Assembly (NCBI RefSeq): GCF_004217175.1
Contig: NZ_SHKI01000003.1
Location: forward strand, 653,784 to 717,783
Source of the DNA: Leucobacter luti
Lineage (GTDB): Bacteria > Actinomycetota > Actinomycetes > Actinomycetales > Microbacteriaceae
Direction of reading: 5' to 3'
Length of the DNA: 64,000 nucleotides
Shown: positions 35,889-43,913 of the stretch, piece after piece
Layout of the letters: each line of letters begins with the position of its first letter
Position numbering within the stretch: position 1 is the stretch's first letter
The notes under the pieces: generated by a model
The model's database searches: none
What the model was told of the DNA's origin: nothing
The model's input: the letters and a program-made list of their open reading frames with translations, nothing else
Position numbers and translations under genes: made by a program

Positions 35889-36911
35889 ATGCGACAGATT
35901 TCGAATCGCCGCCGCGTGCTCGCGTTCGCGAGCCTCGGCGCAGCCGCAGCTCTCACCCTCAGCGCCTGCTCCGCTCCCTCTGACAGCTCCGGCGGCGACG
36001 ATGCCGCGGCGCTCGAGAAGGTCAGCATCGGCATTAGCCAGCTTGTTCAGCACCCGGCGCTCGACGCGGCGACCGCCGGCTTCCAGCAGGCGTTCATCGA
36101 CGCGGGCTACGTCGAGGGCGAGACCGTCGAGTTCGACGTGCAGAACGCCAACGGCGAGCAGGCGACCGCGGTGACCATCGCGCAGACGTTCGCCACCTCG
36201 AACGTCGATCTTGTGCTCGCGGTCGCAACGCCTGCGGCCCAGGCCGCCGCGCAGGCGATCACCGACAAGCCCGTGCTGTTCACCGCCGTCACCGACGCGG
36301 TCTCGGCCGAGCTCGTCGAGTCGAACGAAGCGCCCGGCGCAAACGTCACCGGCACCGTCGACGCCGTCCCGGCTGACGCGCTGAAGAAGCAGTTCGAGCT
36401 GATCACCGAGATCAACCCGGATGCCAAGAAGGTCGGCATCGTCTACTCCTCGGGCGAGGTGAACTCCGAGGTGCAGGTTGAGGATGCGACGAAGGTTGCC
36501 GACGAGATGGGCCTCGAGATCGTCACCAAGACCGTCACCACCGCGAACGACATCGCGCAGGCGACCGAGGCGCTCGGCGACGTCGACGCGATCTACGTGC
36601 CCACCGACAACATGGTCGTCTCGGGCATCGCCTCGCTCGTGCAGGTTGCAGAGACGAAGAAGATCCCCGTGATCGGCGCCGAGCCGGGCACCGTCGAGGG
36701 CGGCGCAGTTGCCACCTACGGCATCGACTACACCAAGCTCGGCAAGCAGACCGGCGAGATGGCGATCAAGGTGCTCGAGGGTGCTGATCCCGCGACCACC
36801 CCGGTCGAGACCCCGGCTGAGGTTGACTACTTCGTGAACCCCGCCGCGGCGGAGCGCATGGGCGTGGAGATCCCGCAGGAAATCCTCGACCAGGCAACCG
36901 TCGTCGAGTAG
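35889..36911 (+). CDS. ABC substrate-binding lipoprotein, COG2984 type
   Basis: The ATG at 35889 follows GAAGGA at 10 bases and gives a 340-residue lipoprotein (signal RRVLAFASLGAAAALTLSAC, lipobox LSAC). The mature part matches the TrpX-like family: KVSIGISQLVQHPALDAATAGFQQAFIDAGYVEGETVEFDVQNANGEQATAVTIAQ and later NPDAKKVGIVYSSGEVNSEVQV and IYVPTDNMVVSGI. It is the only binding protein for two permease-ATPase pairs. The 205-base gap before it (35684-35888) has no gene but contains a short hairpin (CCGCCGA/TCGGCGG, 35763-35783), and probably its own promoter. The ligand is probably an amino acid or a related compound; this is inferred from the family. Confidence 0.92.
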   Translation: MRQISNRRRVLAFASLGAAAALTLSACSAPSDSSGGDDAAALEKVSIGISQLVQHPALDAATAGFQQAFIDAGYVEGETVEFDVQNANGEQATAVTIAQTFATSNVDLVLAVATPAAQAAAQAITDKPVLFTAVTDAVSAELVESNEAPGANVTGTVDAVPADALKKQFELITEINPDAKKVGIVYSSGEVNSEVQVEDATKVADEMGLEIVTKTVTTANDIAQATEALGDVDAIYVPTDNMVVSGIASLVQVAETKKIPVIGAEPGTVEGGAVATYGIDYTKLGKQTGEMAIKVLEGADPATTPVETPAEVDYFVNPAAAERMGVEIPQEILDQATVVE

Positions 36912-36941
36912 GACCCGTACAGTAGGTTCTACCCACCGTTG

Positions 36942-36975
36942 CAGTGGCTGCCGCGCACACGCGCGGCGGCCACTG
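36942..36975 (+). terminator. Intercistronic hairpin between binding protein and permease 2
   Basis: A 15-bp stem (CAGTGGCTGCCGCGC at 36942-36956, complement at 36961-36975 with one T-G pair) and the loop ACAC, without a T tract. Hairpins in this position commonly let the binding protein be made in excess over the membrane parts. Confidence 0.7.
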
Positions 36976-37037
36976 TGCCATTCGGGGACACGTCTCGCTG
37001 AGGCAATGGTTTCCCAGACACAAGGAATGAACACCGA

Positions 37038-37973
37038 ATGATCGGCGCTCTTGAACTCGGCCTCATCTACGGGGTGATGGCCCTCGGGGTCTACCTGACC
37101 TTCCGGGTCTTGAACTTTCCCGACCTCACGGTGGACGGCAGCTTTACCACCGGCGCCGCGGTCGCCGCGTCGCTCATCACCGCGGGCCAGAACCCGGTGG
37201 TCGCGACGCTCGCGGGCGGTGCCGCCGGCCTCGTCGCGGGAACGATCACGGGGCTGCTGCACACGAAGGGCCGCATCGACGGCCTGCTGGCGGGCATCCT
37301 CACGATGATCGCGCTGTGGTCGATCAACCTGCGCATCATGGGCAAAGCGAACCTGCCGCTGCTGCGCGCGGAGACCGTGTTTACCCCGCTGAAGGAGGGC
37401 GAGCTGCTCGGCACGCTCGCCGGCGCGGGGATCATCCTGGCCGGTGTGCTGGTGCTGAAGTTCGTGATCGACTGGTTCCTCTCGACCGACCTGGGGCTCT
37501 CGATCCAGGCGACGGGCAACAACGAGCAGATGATCCGCAGCTTCGGGGTGTCGACCGATGGGACGAAGATCCTCACGCTCGCGCTCTCGAACGGCCTCGT
37601 GGCGCTGTGCGGCGCGCTCGTGGCGCAGTACCAGGGCTTTGCAGACATCAGCATGGGCGTCGGCCTGATCCTGGTGGGCCTCGCGTCGGTGATCCTGGGC
37701 CAGGCGATCCTGGGCCAACGCTTTATCTGGCTCGCGAGCCTCGCCGTGATCCTGGGCGCGGTGCTCTACCGCCTCATCATCTTCTTCGCGCTGCAGGCGG
37801 GCCTCAACCCCAACGACATGAAGCTCATCACGGCCGTGCTCGTGGTCGTCGCGCTGCTGCTGCCGCGCTGGGGCTTCCTCAAGCGCGTCCCGTCGCTGCG
37901 CGGACGCGGCGGCAAAGTCCCGCCCGCGGACCAGGCGCCGGCCGTCGCTGCAACCGAGACCGCGGGGAGGTAG
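37038..37973 (+). CDS. ABC permease, COG4120 type (copy 2)
   Basis: 311 residues, aligning without gaps to copy 1 over the first 285 or so and identical from KFVIDWFLSTDLGLSIQ to LITAVLV. Differences cluster at the loop after helix 4 (LLGTLAGAGIILAGVLVLK) and at the C-terminal tail. With the binding protein upstream and the ATPase downstream it completes a standard three-gene importer. Confidence 0.92.
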   Translation: MIGALELGLIYGVMALGVYLTFRVLNFPDLTVDGSFTTGAAVAASLITAGQNPVVATLAGGAAGLVAGTITGLLHTKGRIDGLLAGILTMIALWSINLRIMGKANLPLLRAETVFTPLKEGELLGTLAGAGIILAGVLVLKFVIDWFLSTDLGLSIQATGNNEQMIRSFGVSTDGTKILTLALSNGLVALCGALVAQYQGFADISMGVGLILVGLASVILGQAILGQRFIWLASLAVILGAVLYRLIIFFALQAGLNPNDMKLITAVLVVVALLLPRWGFLKRVPSLRGRGGKVPPADQAPAVAATETAGR

Positions 37974-37977
37974 CCGC

Positions 37978-38769
37978 ATGCTGACCATCGACAAGATTTC
38001 AAAGACGTTCTTCCCCGGCACTGTCAACGAGCGCAAGGCGCTCGTTGACCTCGATCTGAAGCTCGACGAGGGCGACTTCGTCACGGTGATCGGCTCGAAC
38101 GGCGCGGGCAAGTCCACGCTGCTCAACGCCATCTCGGGGCGGTACACCGTCGACTCCGGCTCAATCGAGATCGACGGCAAGCGCGTCAACCGGCTCAAGG
38201 AGCACCAGCGCGCCAAGTACGTGGGCCGCGTGTTCCAGGACCCGATGGCGGGCACCGCTCCGGATCTCACGATCGAGCAGAACCTCGCGCTCGCAGAGCG
38301 CCGCGGCCGCTCGCGCGGGCTCGGCCTCGCGCTCACCCGCGCGCTGCGCGAACGGTTCCGGGACGAGCTCACCTCGCTCGAGCTGGGGCTTGAGCAGCGG
38401 CTCACCGCGAAGGTGGGGTTGCTCTCGGGTGGGCAGCGACAGGCGCTGTCGCTGCTGATGGCCGGGTTTACGCAGCCGCGGATTCTGTTGCTCGACGAGC
38501 ACACGGCGGCGCTTGATCCGCAGCGCGCGGCGCTCGTGACCGACCTCACTGAGCGGATCGTGGCGCAGGGCGGGCTCACCACGCTGATGGTGACGCACAA
38601 CATGGAGCAGGCGCTCAAGCTGGGTAACCGGCTGATCATGATGCACGAGGGCCGGATCGTGTTCCAGGCCACCGCCGAGCAGAAACAGCAGCTCACGGTG
38701 CCGCTGCTCCTCGCGGAGTTCGCCAAGATCAAGGGCGCGACGTTCGACGACCGCGCCCTCCTCGCCTAG
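37978..38769 (+). CDS. ABC ATPase, COG1101 type (copy 2)
   Basis: 263 residues with the same motifs as copy 1 (GSNGAGKST, LLSGGQRQALSLL, LLLDEHTAALDP). The helical domain differs (LALAERRGRSRGLGLALTRALRERFRDELTSLELGLEQRLT in place of the copy-1 text), while the C-terminal 110 residues are nearly the same. It starts 4 bases after permease copy 2. The two ATPases could form homo- or heterodimers. Confidence 0.93.
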   Translation: MLTIDKISKTFFPGTVNERKALVDLDLKLDEGDFVTVIGSNGAGKSTLLNAISGRYTVDSGSIEIDGKRVNRLKEHQRAKYVGRVFQDPMAGTAPDLTIEQNLALAERRGRSRGLGLALTRALRERFRDELTSLELGLEQRLTAKVGLLSGGQRQALSLLMAGFTQPRILLLDEHTAALDPQRAALVTDLTERIVAQGGLTTLMVTHNMEQALKLGNRLIMMHEGRIVFQATAEQKQQLTVPLLLAEFAKIKGATFDDRALLA

Positions 38770-38847
38770 GCGCGAATCGCCGCGGCGCCTGTCGGCGTCG
38801 CGGCGCGCGCTCCGGGAATTGGCGGGAGCGGAGCCTACAGTGGAGAT

Positions 38848-41800
38848 ATGGCTGTCTCCTCGTCCCCGCAGAGTCCGGCCTGGCCCGGCCTGGTCGCATC
38901 CGCACAGGATCGGGCGGCGGCGTGGCTCACCGACACTGGGGCTCGCGAGGCAGAGCCGGCGCGTGCGCCCCTCGGCGGCATGCACCACGACCCGGACAGC
39001 TTCGACTTCACCCGCCGCCTGCTTGAGCTCGTCGCCGGAACCGAGGACACGCTCGCCTCGGCGGTCGGGCTGCGCGACATGGCGCAGGAGGTCCCCGCGT
39101 CGATGGGGGCGCGCGACCGGCTCGCGGTGCGCGCCGGTGGTGCCGCGTCGCTCGGCCTGCCGTGGGCAGTCATGCCGCTGGCTCGGCGCTGGCTGCGAGC
39201 AAGACTCTCGAGCCTCGTGCTCGCGACGAAGCTCCCCACTCCCGATGAGACGCCGGATGCCACGGGCGGTTACGCACCCGGCCGGTTGACCGCGCTCGCG
39301 GAGGGGCTGCGGCTGCTGCGCGAGGACGGCCTCGTGCCGGTGCTCGATCCGCTCGGCGACGCCGTCCACGGTCCGGCGCGGGCCGCGGCCGAGGTCCGGC
39401 GGCTCGCCGCGCTCGCCGCCCACTCAGCCGTCAGCCACCTCGTGGTCGATCCCGCCCGGATCGCGCCGGGCGGCACTGAGTGGTCGGCTGAGGCAGACAC
39501 CGCCGCGGCCGCCGCGGCGCTCCAGCCGATCCTCGCGGCCGCGGCCGAGCACGGCACCACGGTGCACCTCGAACCGCGCAGCGTCCACTGGGCGCGCCTC
39601 GTCCCGGGGATCCTCGCCCGCGCCCTCGTCGATCCCGCGCTCGACCGGGCCCGGGTGGGTGCGCGCGTGTTCGCGGAGCTCCCCGAATCGCGTGAGCAGT
39701 ACGACCAGCTCAGTCGCTGGGCGCAGCGCCGCGTGGTCGACGGTGGTGCACCGTCAGAGATCGTGATCGGCGTCGCCGGGGTTGCCGGTGCCGAGCGCAT
39801 TGCCTCGATACTCGGTGGCCTCGCCGTCCCGGTCATCGAGGACTCCACGGAGATCGCGGCCCAGATGCTGCGCCTCACCGAGCTCGCGCTCCACCCGGGC
39901 CGCGCGGCGGTGCTGCGCCCGGTGATCGCGAGCGAGGATCCGATGTTGCTCGCGGCCGCGGTCGAGCTTGCCGCGCAGCGTGACATCAGTGAGCTCGTCT
40001 CGCTGCAGCTGCGCGCGGGGGTCGTCCCGGGGCTTGCCGAGACGATCGCGGGACAGGGCGTTGAGGTGCGCGGCGTGCTCCCGGTCGTGGCGCCGCGTGA
40101 GTTCGCCGGCGCCGTCGACCTGCTTATCGGGCTCGCGTCGGAGGCCGCGGATCCCGGTTCGGTGGCCTCGCGAGCGGCGGCGCTGCTCCCCGCCGAGGCC
40201 GCCGGGTCCGCCGAGACTGCCGGATCCGCTGAGTCTGCCGGATCCGCCGTGTCTGGCGAGGCACCAGAACCCGCCCCGCCCGTGATCACCGCCCTCGATG
40301 CCGAGCGGGCCGCGTTCGCCGCGGCCGCCGAGCTCGCGGCCGCCCCCGCCCCCGCCTCGCACCGCACCCAGCTGCGCGCCCGAGAGTGGGATCCGAGCGA
40401 GCGCGACAGCGCCCTGTTCTACCGTGCTCCCGACGAGCCCGCGCGGTTTGACACGGGCGGGCTCACCGCGGCGGTGCTCGGCCTCAGCCGCGGCGCGACC
40501 GGCGCGTTCACACTCTCAGAGCTCGCTCCGCCGCGCGGGATCCCCGCCCTGTCAGAGTCCGGGTTCGCGAACGAGCCGAACACCGACGCCAGCCTCCCGG
40601 CGAATCGCGAGTGGTTGCGCGAGCAACTCGGTCACGCGAGCGACCGGGTCACCGAGCTCGACGCGACGAACGATACGATCGCGCTGTCGGCAGCCGACCT
40701 CGATCCGGTGCGCGCCGTAGCCAGCGCCCGCGAGTCCGGCGAGCGGTGGTCGATGCACGGCCCCGCGGCGCGCGCTGTGCGGCTCCGTCGCGCCGCGCTC
40801 GCCGTGGTTGCGGCGCGCGACCGCCTGCTCCAATCGCTCGCCGCCGACACGGGCGCGCCCGCGGGCGAGCTCGACGCTGAGATCAACGCCATCGTCGACG
40901 CCGCCCGCTACTCGGGTCAGCTGTCCGAGGGGCTCGGTGCCGTGCGCGGCGCGAGTTTCGTGCCCGGCCGGCTCCTGCTGGTCGCCAGCGATGCCGGGAC
41001 CGCGCTGTCGCGGCAGGCCGAGGCAGTGTTCTCAGGGCTCGGCGCCGGCAGCGCGGTGCTGTGGGCGGTACCCCAGCGCTTCCTCGGCTCCGCGACGGCG
41101 CTCATCGAGGAGTGCGAGGCGGGCGGGCTGACCCCCGGCGCGGTGCGCGTGGTGGCCACCGCCGCGCACGGCACGGTCGCCGAGCTCGCCGCGAACGACG
41201 AGGTCGACCGTGCGCTCGTGCTCGGCGATCGGGGGCTCGGGCGCGAGCTCGCGCACCGCCGCCCGGACCTGCGCATTGAGGGGCAGTTCCGCGCCCGCGG
41301 TTCGATCCTGGTTGCCCCCACCGCCGACCGCGCCCGCGCAATCGCCGACATCGTTGCGTCCGGGCTGCGCGGTGCGGGCACGGACCTGAGCGCCGCGCAC
41401 GAGGTGATCCTGCTCGGCGGCGTCGCGCGCTCGCGCGAGTTCCGCGCGGACCTCGCCGACGCGGTGCGCGCGCTGCGCGTGGGCGACACCGCGCGTCCCG
41501 GGACGGCGGACCCCCTCGGCTTCGACCTCGGCCCGCTCCCGGAACCGCCCACCGCGGCCGGCCGCCGCGCCCTCACCGAGCTGGGCCGCGGCGAGGAGTG
41601 GCTCGTGGAGCCGCGCCAGCTCGACGAGTCGGGGCGGCTGTGGAGCCCCGGCGTGCGCCTGGGTGTGGCCCCCACCTCCGACTTCTGGACCGACGCGCTC
41701 GGGGTCCCGGTGATCGGGGTCATCGCGGTCCACACACTGGTTGACGCGCTCGCGGTGCAGAACGCGCCGGGCAGCGGGAGCGTCGCCGGGCTGCACTCCA

Positions 41801-42645
41801 CCGACGGCGACGAGATCCTGGCCTGGCTCGAAGAGGTCCAGGCGGCGGCGCTCTCGATTAACCGGGCAACCACGGACGCGCGGATCGAACGCCAGCCGAG
41901 CGGCGGCTGGAACGACGCCGTGATGGGGCTCCCGGCGCTCAGCGGCGGGCCAAACCGGCTGCTCGCGCTCGGCTCGTGGCAGCTCCGGCAGGGCACGCGC
42001 AGCGACACCCTGCACCTGCGGGGGCTCGAACCCGAGGTGCGACTGCTGATCGAGGCGGCGCAGCCGAGTCTCAGCTACGAGGAGTTCGACGCGGTGCGGC
42101 GTGCGGCGCTTGCAGATGCCCTTGTGTGGCGCACCGCGTTCGGCATCGACCGCGACACGGTGGGCCTCGGCATCGAACGCAACGCGCTGCGCTACCGCCC
42201 GGTCGTCACGCAGCTGCGGCTCGCTGAGAATGGTGCGGCCGCCGGGCTGATTCGCGTGCTCGCGGCGGCACTCCTCGTGCGCGCGCCGATCGCGGTGTCG
42301 ACGGGGCAGCTCCTCGCGCCCGAGGTCGCCGAACTGCTTGAACTGCAGGGCGTCGAGGTGTCGCTTGAGCGCGACGAGGACTGGATCGAGCGGCTCGCCG
42401 TGTCCGGCCCGCTGGGCCCCGGCGACGTTCCGGCATCGCGGATCCGGCTGATCGGGGGCGACGCGACGCGGGTGGCCGAGTGGATGGGCGGGCTCGACCG
42501 CGCGGCGCTCTGGGCGGAGCCGGTCACGATGGCCGGGCCGGTTGAGCTGCTCACGCTGCTGCGCGAGCAGTCGGTGTCGGCGCGCGCCAACCGGCACGGG
42601 CTCGCGGTCGCCGTGCCCGGCCTCGACGAGGTGCTCGGGAGCTAG
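38848..42645 (+). CDS. PutA-like protein with both active sites apparently degenerate
   Basis: A 1265-residue protein with the layout of the long actinobacterial PutA: a proline-dehydrogenase-like barrel (about 150-440), a linker rich in Ala/Gly/Ser repeats (450-475), an aldehyde-dehydrogenase-like domain (about 560-1050) and a C-terminal ALDH-related extension. Retained text includes RRVVDGGAPSEI, LWSPGVRLGV and NRATTDARIERQPSGGWND. Key residues are not: the Lys of RLVKGAN is missing (EIVIGVAGVAG, 304-314). The Arg pair of YxxRR is missing (LLIGLA, 425-430). The catalytic Cys of GQxCSA is Leu (GTDLSAA, 844-850). The EIFGPV Glu/Phe are lost (DALGVPV, 949-955). It is likely a non-catalytic homologue. 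It lies 78 bases after the duplicated ABC system. Confidence 0.8.
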   Translation: MAVSSSPQSPAWPGLVASAQDRAAAWLTDTGAREAEPARAPLGGMHHDPDSFDFTRRLLELVAGTEDTLASAVGLRDMAQEVPASMGARDRLAVRAGGAASLGLPWAVMPLARRWLRARLSSLVLATKLPTPDETPDATGGYAPGRLTALAEGLRLLREDGLVPVLDPLGDAVHGPARAAAEVRRLAALAAHSAVSHLVVDPARIAPGGTEWSAEADTAAAAAALQPILAAAAEHGTTVHLEPRSVHWARLVPGILARALVDPALDRARVGARVFAELPESREQYDQLSRWAQRRVVDGGAPSEIVIGVAGVAGAERIASILGGLAVPVIEDSTEIAAQMLRLTELALHPGRAAVLRPVIASEDPMLLAAAVELAAQRDISELVSLQLRAGVVPGLAETIAGQGVEVRGVLPVVAPREFAGAVDLLIGLASEAADPGSVASRAAALLPAEAAGSAETAGSAESAGSAVSGEAPEPAPPVITALDAERAAFAAAAELAAAPAPASHRTQLRAREWDPSERDSALFYRAPDEPARFDTGGLTAAVLGLSRGATGAFTLSELAPPRGIPALSESGFANEPNTDASLPANREWLREQLGHASDRVTELDATNDTIALSAADLDPVRAVASARESGERWSMHGPAARAVRLRRAALAVVAARDRLLQSLAADTGAPAGELDAEINAIVDAARYSGQLSEGLGAVRGASFVPGRLLLVASDAGTALSRQAEAVFSGLGAGSAVLWAVPQRFLGSATALIEECEAGGLTPGAVRVVATAAHGTVAELAANDEVDRALVLGDRGLGRELAHRRPDLRIEGQFRARGSILVAPTADRARAIADIVASGLRGAGTDLSAAHEVILLGGVARSREFRADLADAVRALRVGDTARPGTADPLGFDLGPLPEPPTAAGRRALTELGRGEEWLVEPRQLDESGRLWSPGVRLGVAPTSDFWTDALGVPVIGVIAVHTLVDALAVQNAPGSGSVAGLHSTDGDEILAWLEEVQAAALSINRATTDARIERQPSGGWNDAVMGLPALSGGPNRLLALGSWQLRQGTRSDTLHLRGLEPEVRLLIEAAQPSLSYEEFDAVRRAALADALVWRTAFGIDRDTVGLGIERNALRYRPVVTQLRLAENGAAAGLIRVLAAALLVRAPIAVSTGQLLAPEVAELLELQGVEVSLERDEDWIERLAVSGPLGPGDVPASRIRLIGGDATRVAEWMGGLDRAALWAEPVTMAGPVELLTLLREQSVSARANRHGLAVAVPGLDEVLGS

Positions 42646-42695
42646 GCGCGGGGTCGGGATCCGGGCCCGTGCGCCGGGCCCGGTTGGCTGCCCGC

Positions 42696-42864
42696 GGGCA
42701 CTCCGCGCGCACGAATGGCCGGATCTGGGCACTCCGCTCGCACGAGTGGCCGGATCTGGGCACTCCGCTCGCACGAGTGGAGCATTCCGCGACGAGTGTG
42801 CGGCTTCGCTGTCGGAACGGAGCCGCACGCTCGTGCGGGTGCGGGTGCGGGTGCGGGTGCGGGC
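42696..42864. repeat. 31-bp tandem units plus conserved hairpin module (copy B)
   Basis: A 31-bp unit (GGGCACTCCGCTCGCACGAG then TGGCCGGATCT) occurs at 42696-42726 and 42727-42757 and partly at 42758-42780. The hairpin ACGAGTGTGCGGCT / 15-base loop / AGCCGCACGCTCGT follows at 42792-42834, and then GCGGGT four times plus GCGGGC (42835-42864). The hairpin equals copy A at 13132-13174 but for four bases. It lies between the convergent PutA-like and GNAT genes; no gene is present in 42646-42871. Confidence 0.85.
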
Positions 42865-42871
42865 CCGCCCC

Positions 42872-43336
42872 CTATCCGATCCGCATCGGGGTGTGCGGGA
42901 TCCCGTCCTCCACAAACTCCGGGCCGCTGGCGGCGAAGCCGAACCGCGAGTACCACTCGGTGAGGTAGGACTGCGCGTGGATGAGGATCGGGTGCCCGGC
43001 GCACTCTGCGATCGCCGCGTCGAGCAGGACAGCCGCAACACCGCGCCCGCGCCACTCTGGAGCGGTGGCCACTCGCCCGATCGCGCGCAGCCCGGGCTCC
43101 TGCTCGTCCTCAGCGAGGACGCGCAGTGTCGCGGCGATCGTGCCGACGGCGTCCTCCGCCCAGAACTGCACGGTGCCGGGCTCGAGATCGCGGCCGTCGA
43201 GGTCGAGGTAGACGCAGTCCTGCTCCACCACGAACACCTCTTGCCGGAGGCGCGCGATCCCGTAGAGCGTGCGGGCCGGGATCCGGTCGGGGTCTGAGGC
43301 GGCGTGCAGCGTGAGTTCGTCGGGCATCTGACGCAT
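42872..43336 (-). CDS. ElaA-like GNAT acetyltransferase
   Basis: With the ATG at 43336 the product has 154 residues. It shows the ElaA pattern LYGIARLRQEVFVVEQDCVYLDLDGRDLEPGTVQFWA, the acetyl-CoA loop RVATAPEWRGRGVAAVLLDAAIAEC and LIHAQSYLTEWYSRFGF. An ATG at 43327 is equally possible, as neither has a good ribosome site. The in-frame extension further upstream runs into the tRNA gene and is not coding. The substrate is unknown. Confidence 0.88.
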   Translation of the reverse strand: MRQMPDELTLHAASDPDRIPARTLYGIARLRQEVFVVEQDCVYLDLDGRDLEPGTVQFWAEDAVGTIAATLRVLAEDEQEPGLRAIGRVATAPEWRGRGVAAVLLDAAIAECAGHPILIHAQSYLTEWYSRFGFAASGPEFVEDGIPHTPMRIG

Positions 43337-43476
43337 ACTTCGATACTGCCACAGCCTGGCGCTGCGGGGGAGGCCCGGCCCGGCAGGGGCCGCGGCAGGC
43401 CCGGGGGCCGGCCCCGATTTCCATTCGGACCGCCGAGCCGGTAAAGTTGGCTCTCGGTCGTGCACGCACGGTCTTT

Positions 43477-43558
43477 GGCGGATTACCCGAGCGGCCAAAG
43501 GGGGCTGACTGTAAATCAGCTGGCAATGCCTACGGGGGTTCGAATCCCTCATCCGCCA
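43477..43558 (+). tRNA. tRNA-Tyr (anticodon GUA)
   Basis: The acceptor stem GGCGGAT (43477-43483) pairs with ATCCGCC (43551-43557), discriminator A at 43558; CCA is not encoded. The anticodon stem GCTGA/TCAGC encloses CTGTAAA, giving anticodon GTA at 43511-43513. A long variable arm marks a class II tRNA, and the T-loop reads GGTTCGAATCC. Read by eye without a folding program. Confidence 0.95.
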
Positions 43559-43562
43559 CAAC

Positions 43563-43598
43563 AAGATCCCGGTCAGATACTTATCTGACCGGGATCTT
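43563..43598 (+). terminator. tRNA-Tyr terminator
   Basis: A 17-bp perfect stem (AAGATCCCGGTCAGATA at 43563-43579, complement at 43582-43598) starts 4 bases after the tRNA and is followed by CTTCTTGCGTTT, a good intrinsic terminator. The following 315 bases up to the M28 gene (43599-43913) contain no gene I can support. Confidence 0.92.
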
Positions 43599-43913
43599 CT
43601 TGCGTTTGAGGGGGCACCCACGTCTGCGGGCCGGCGGGCGCGCGCCCCGATCGCCGGGGAGTTTCCGAACGTCTGCGCCTCTCAGGCGCGCGCGGGCCGC
43701 GCTGCGGGGGGTGTGCGTGCGCACTTGTCCGGTTCGCTGGGCGAGTACTTCGAAACTGAAGCCAAAGTTCGATACTGTCAAGCGGGTGCGCTCGCACCGA
43801 TTCATCGTACGCTCCGAGACGCCGTTGTCTCTGTGTCGCCCGCGGTATCCCGGCGAGACAGGGGCGCAACGCGCGTTGCGGGGCCTGGTCGTCAGAGAGG
43901 ACACCAGCTGAAC

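Noticed and set aside
42696..42780. Regular 31-bp units as a CRISPR array
   Set aside because: Units are directly adjacent without unique spacers, only 2.7 copies exist, and no cas gene is near. It is a plain tandem repeat.
43447..43911. Open frame over the tRNA-Tyr region
   Set aside because: It reads through the tRNA and its terminator, giving the well-known spurious peptide text of annotated tRNA regions.
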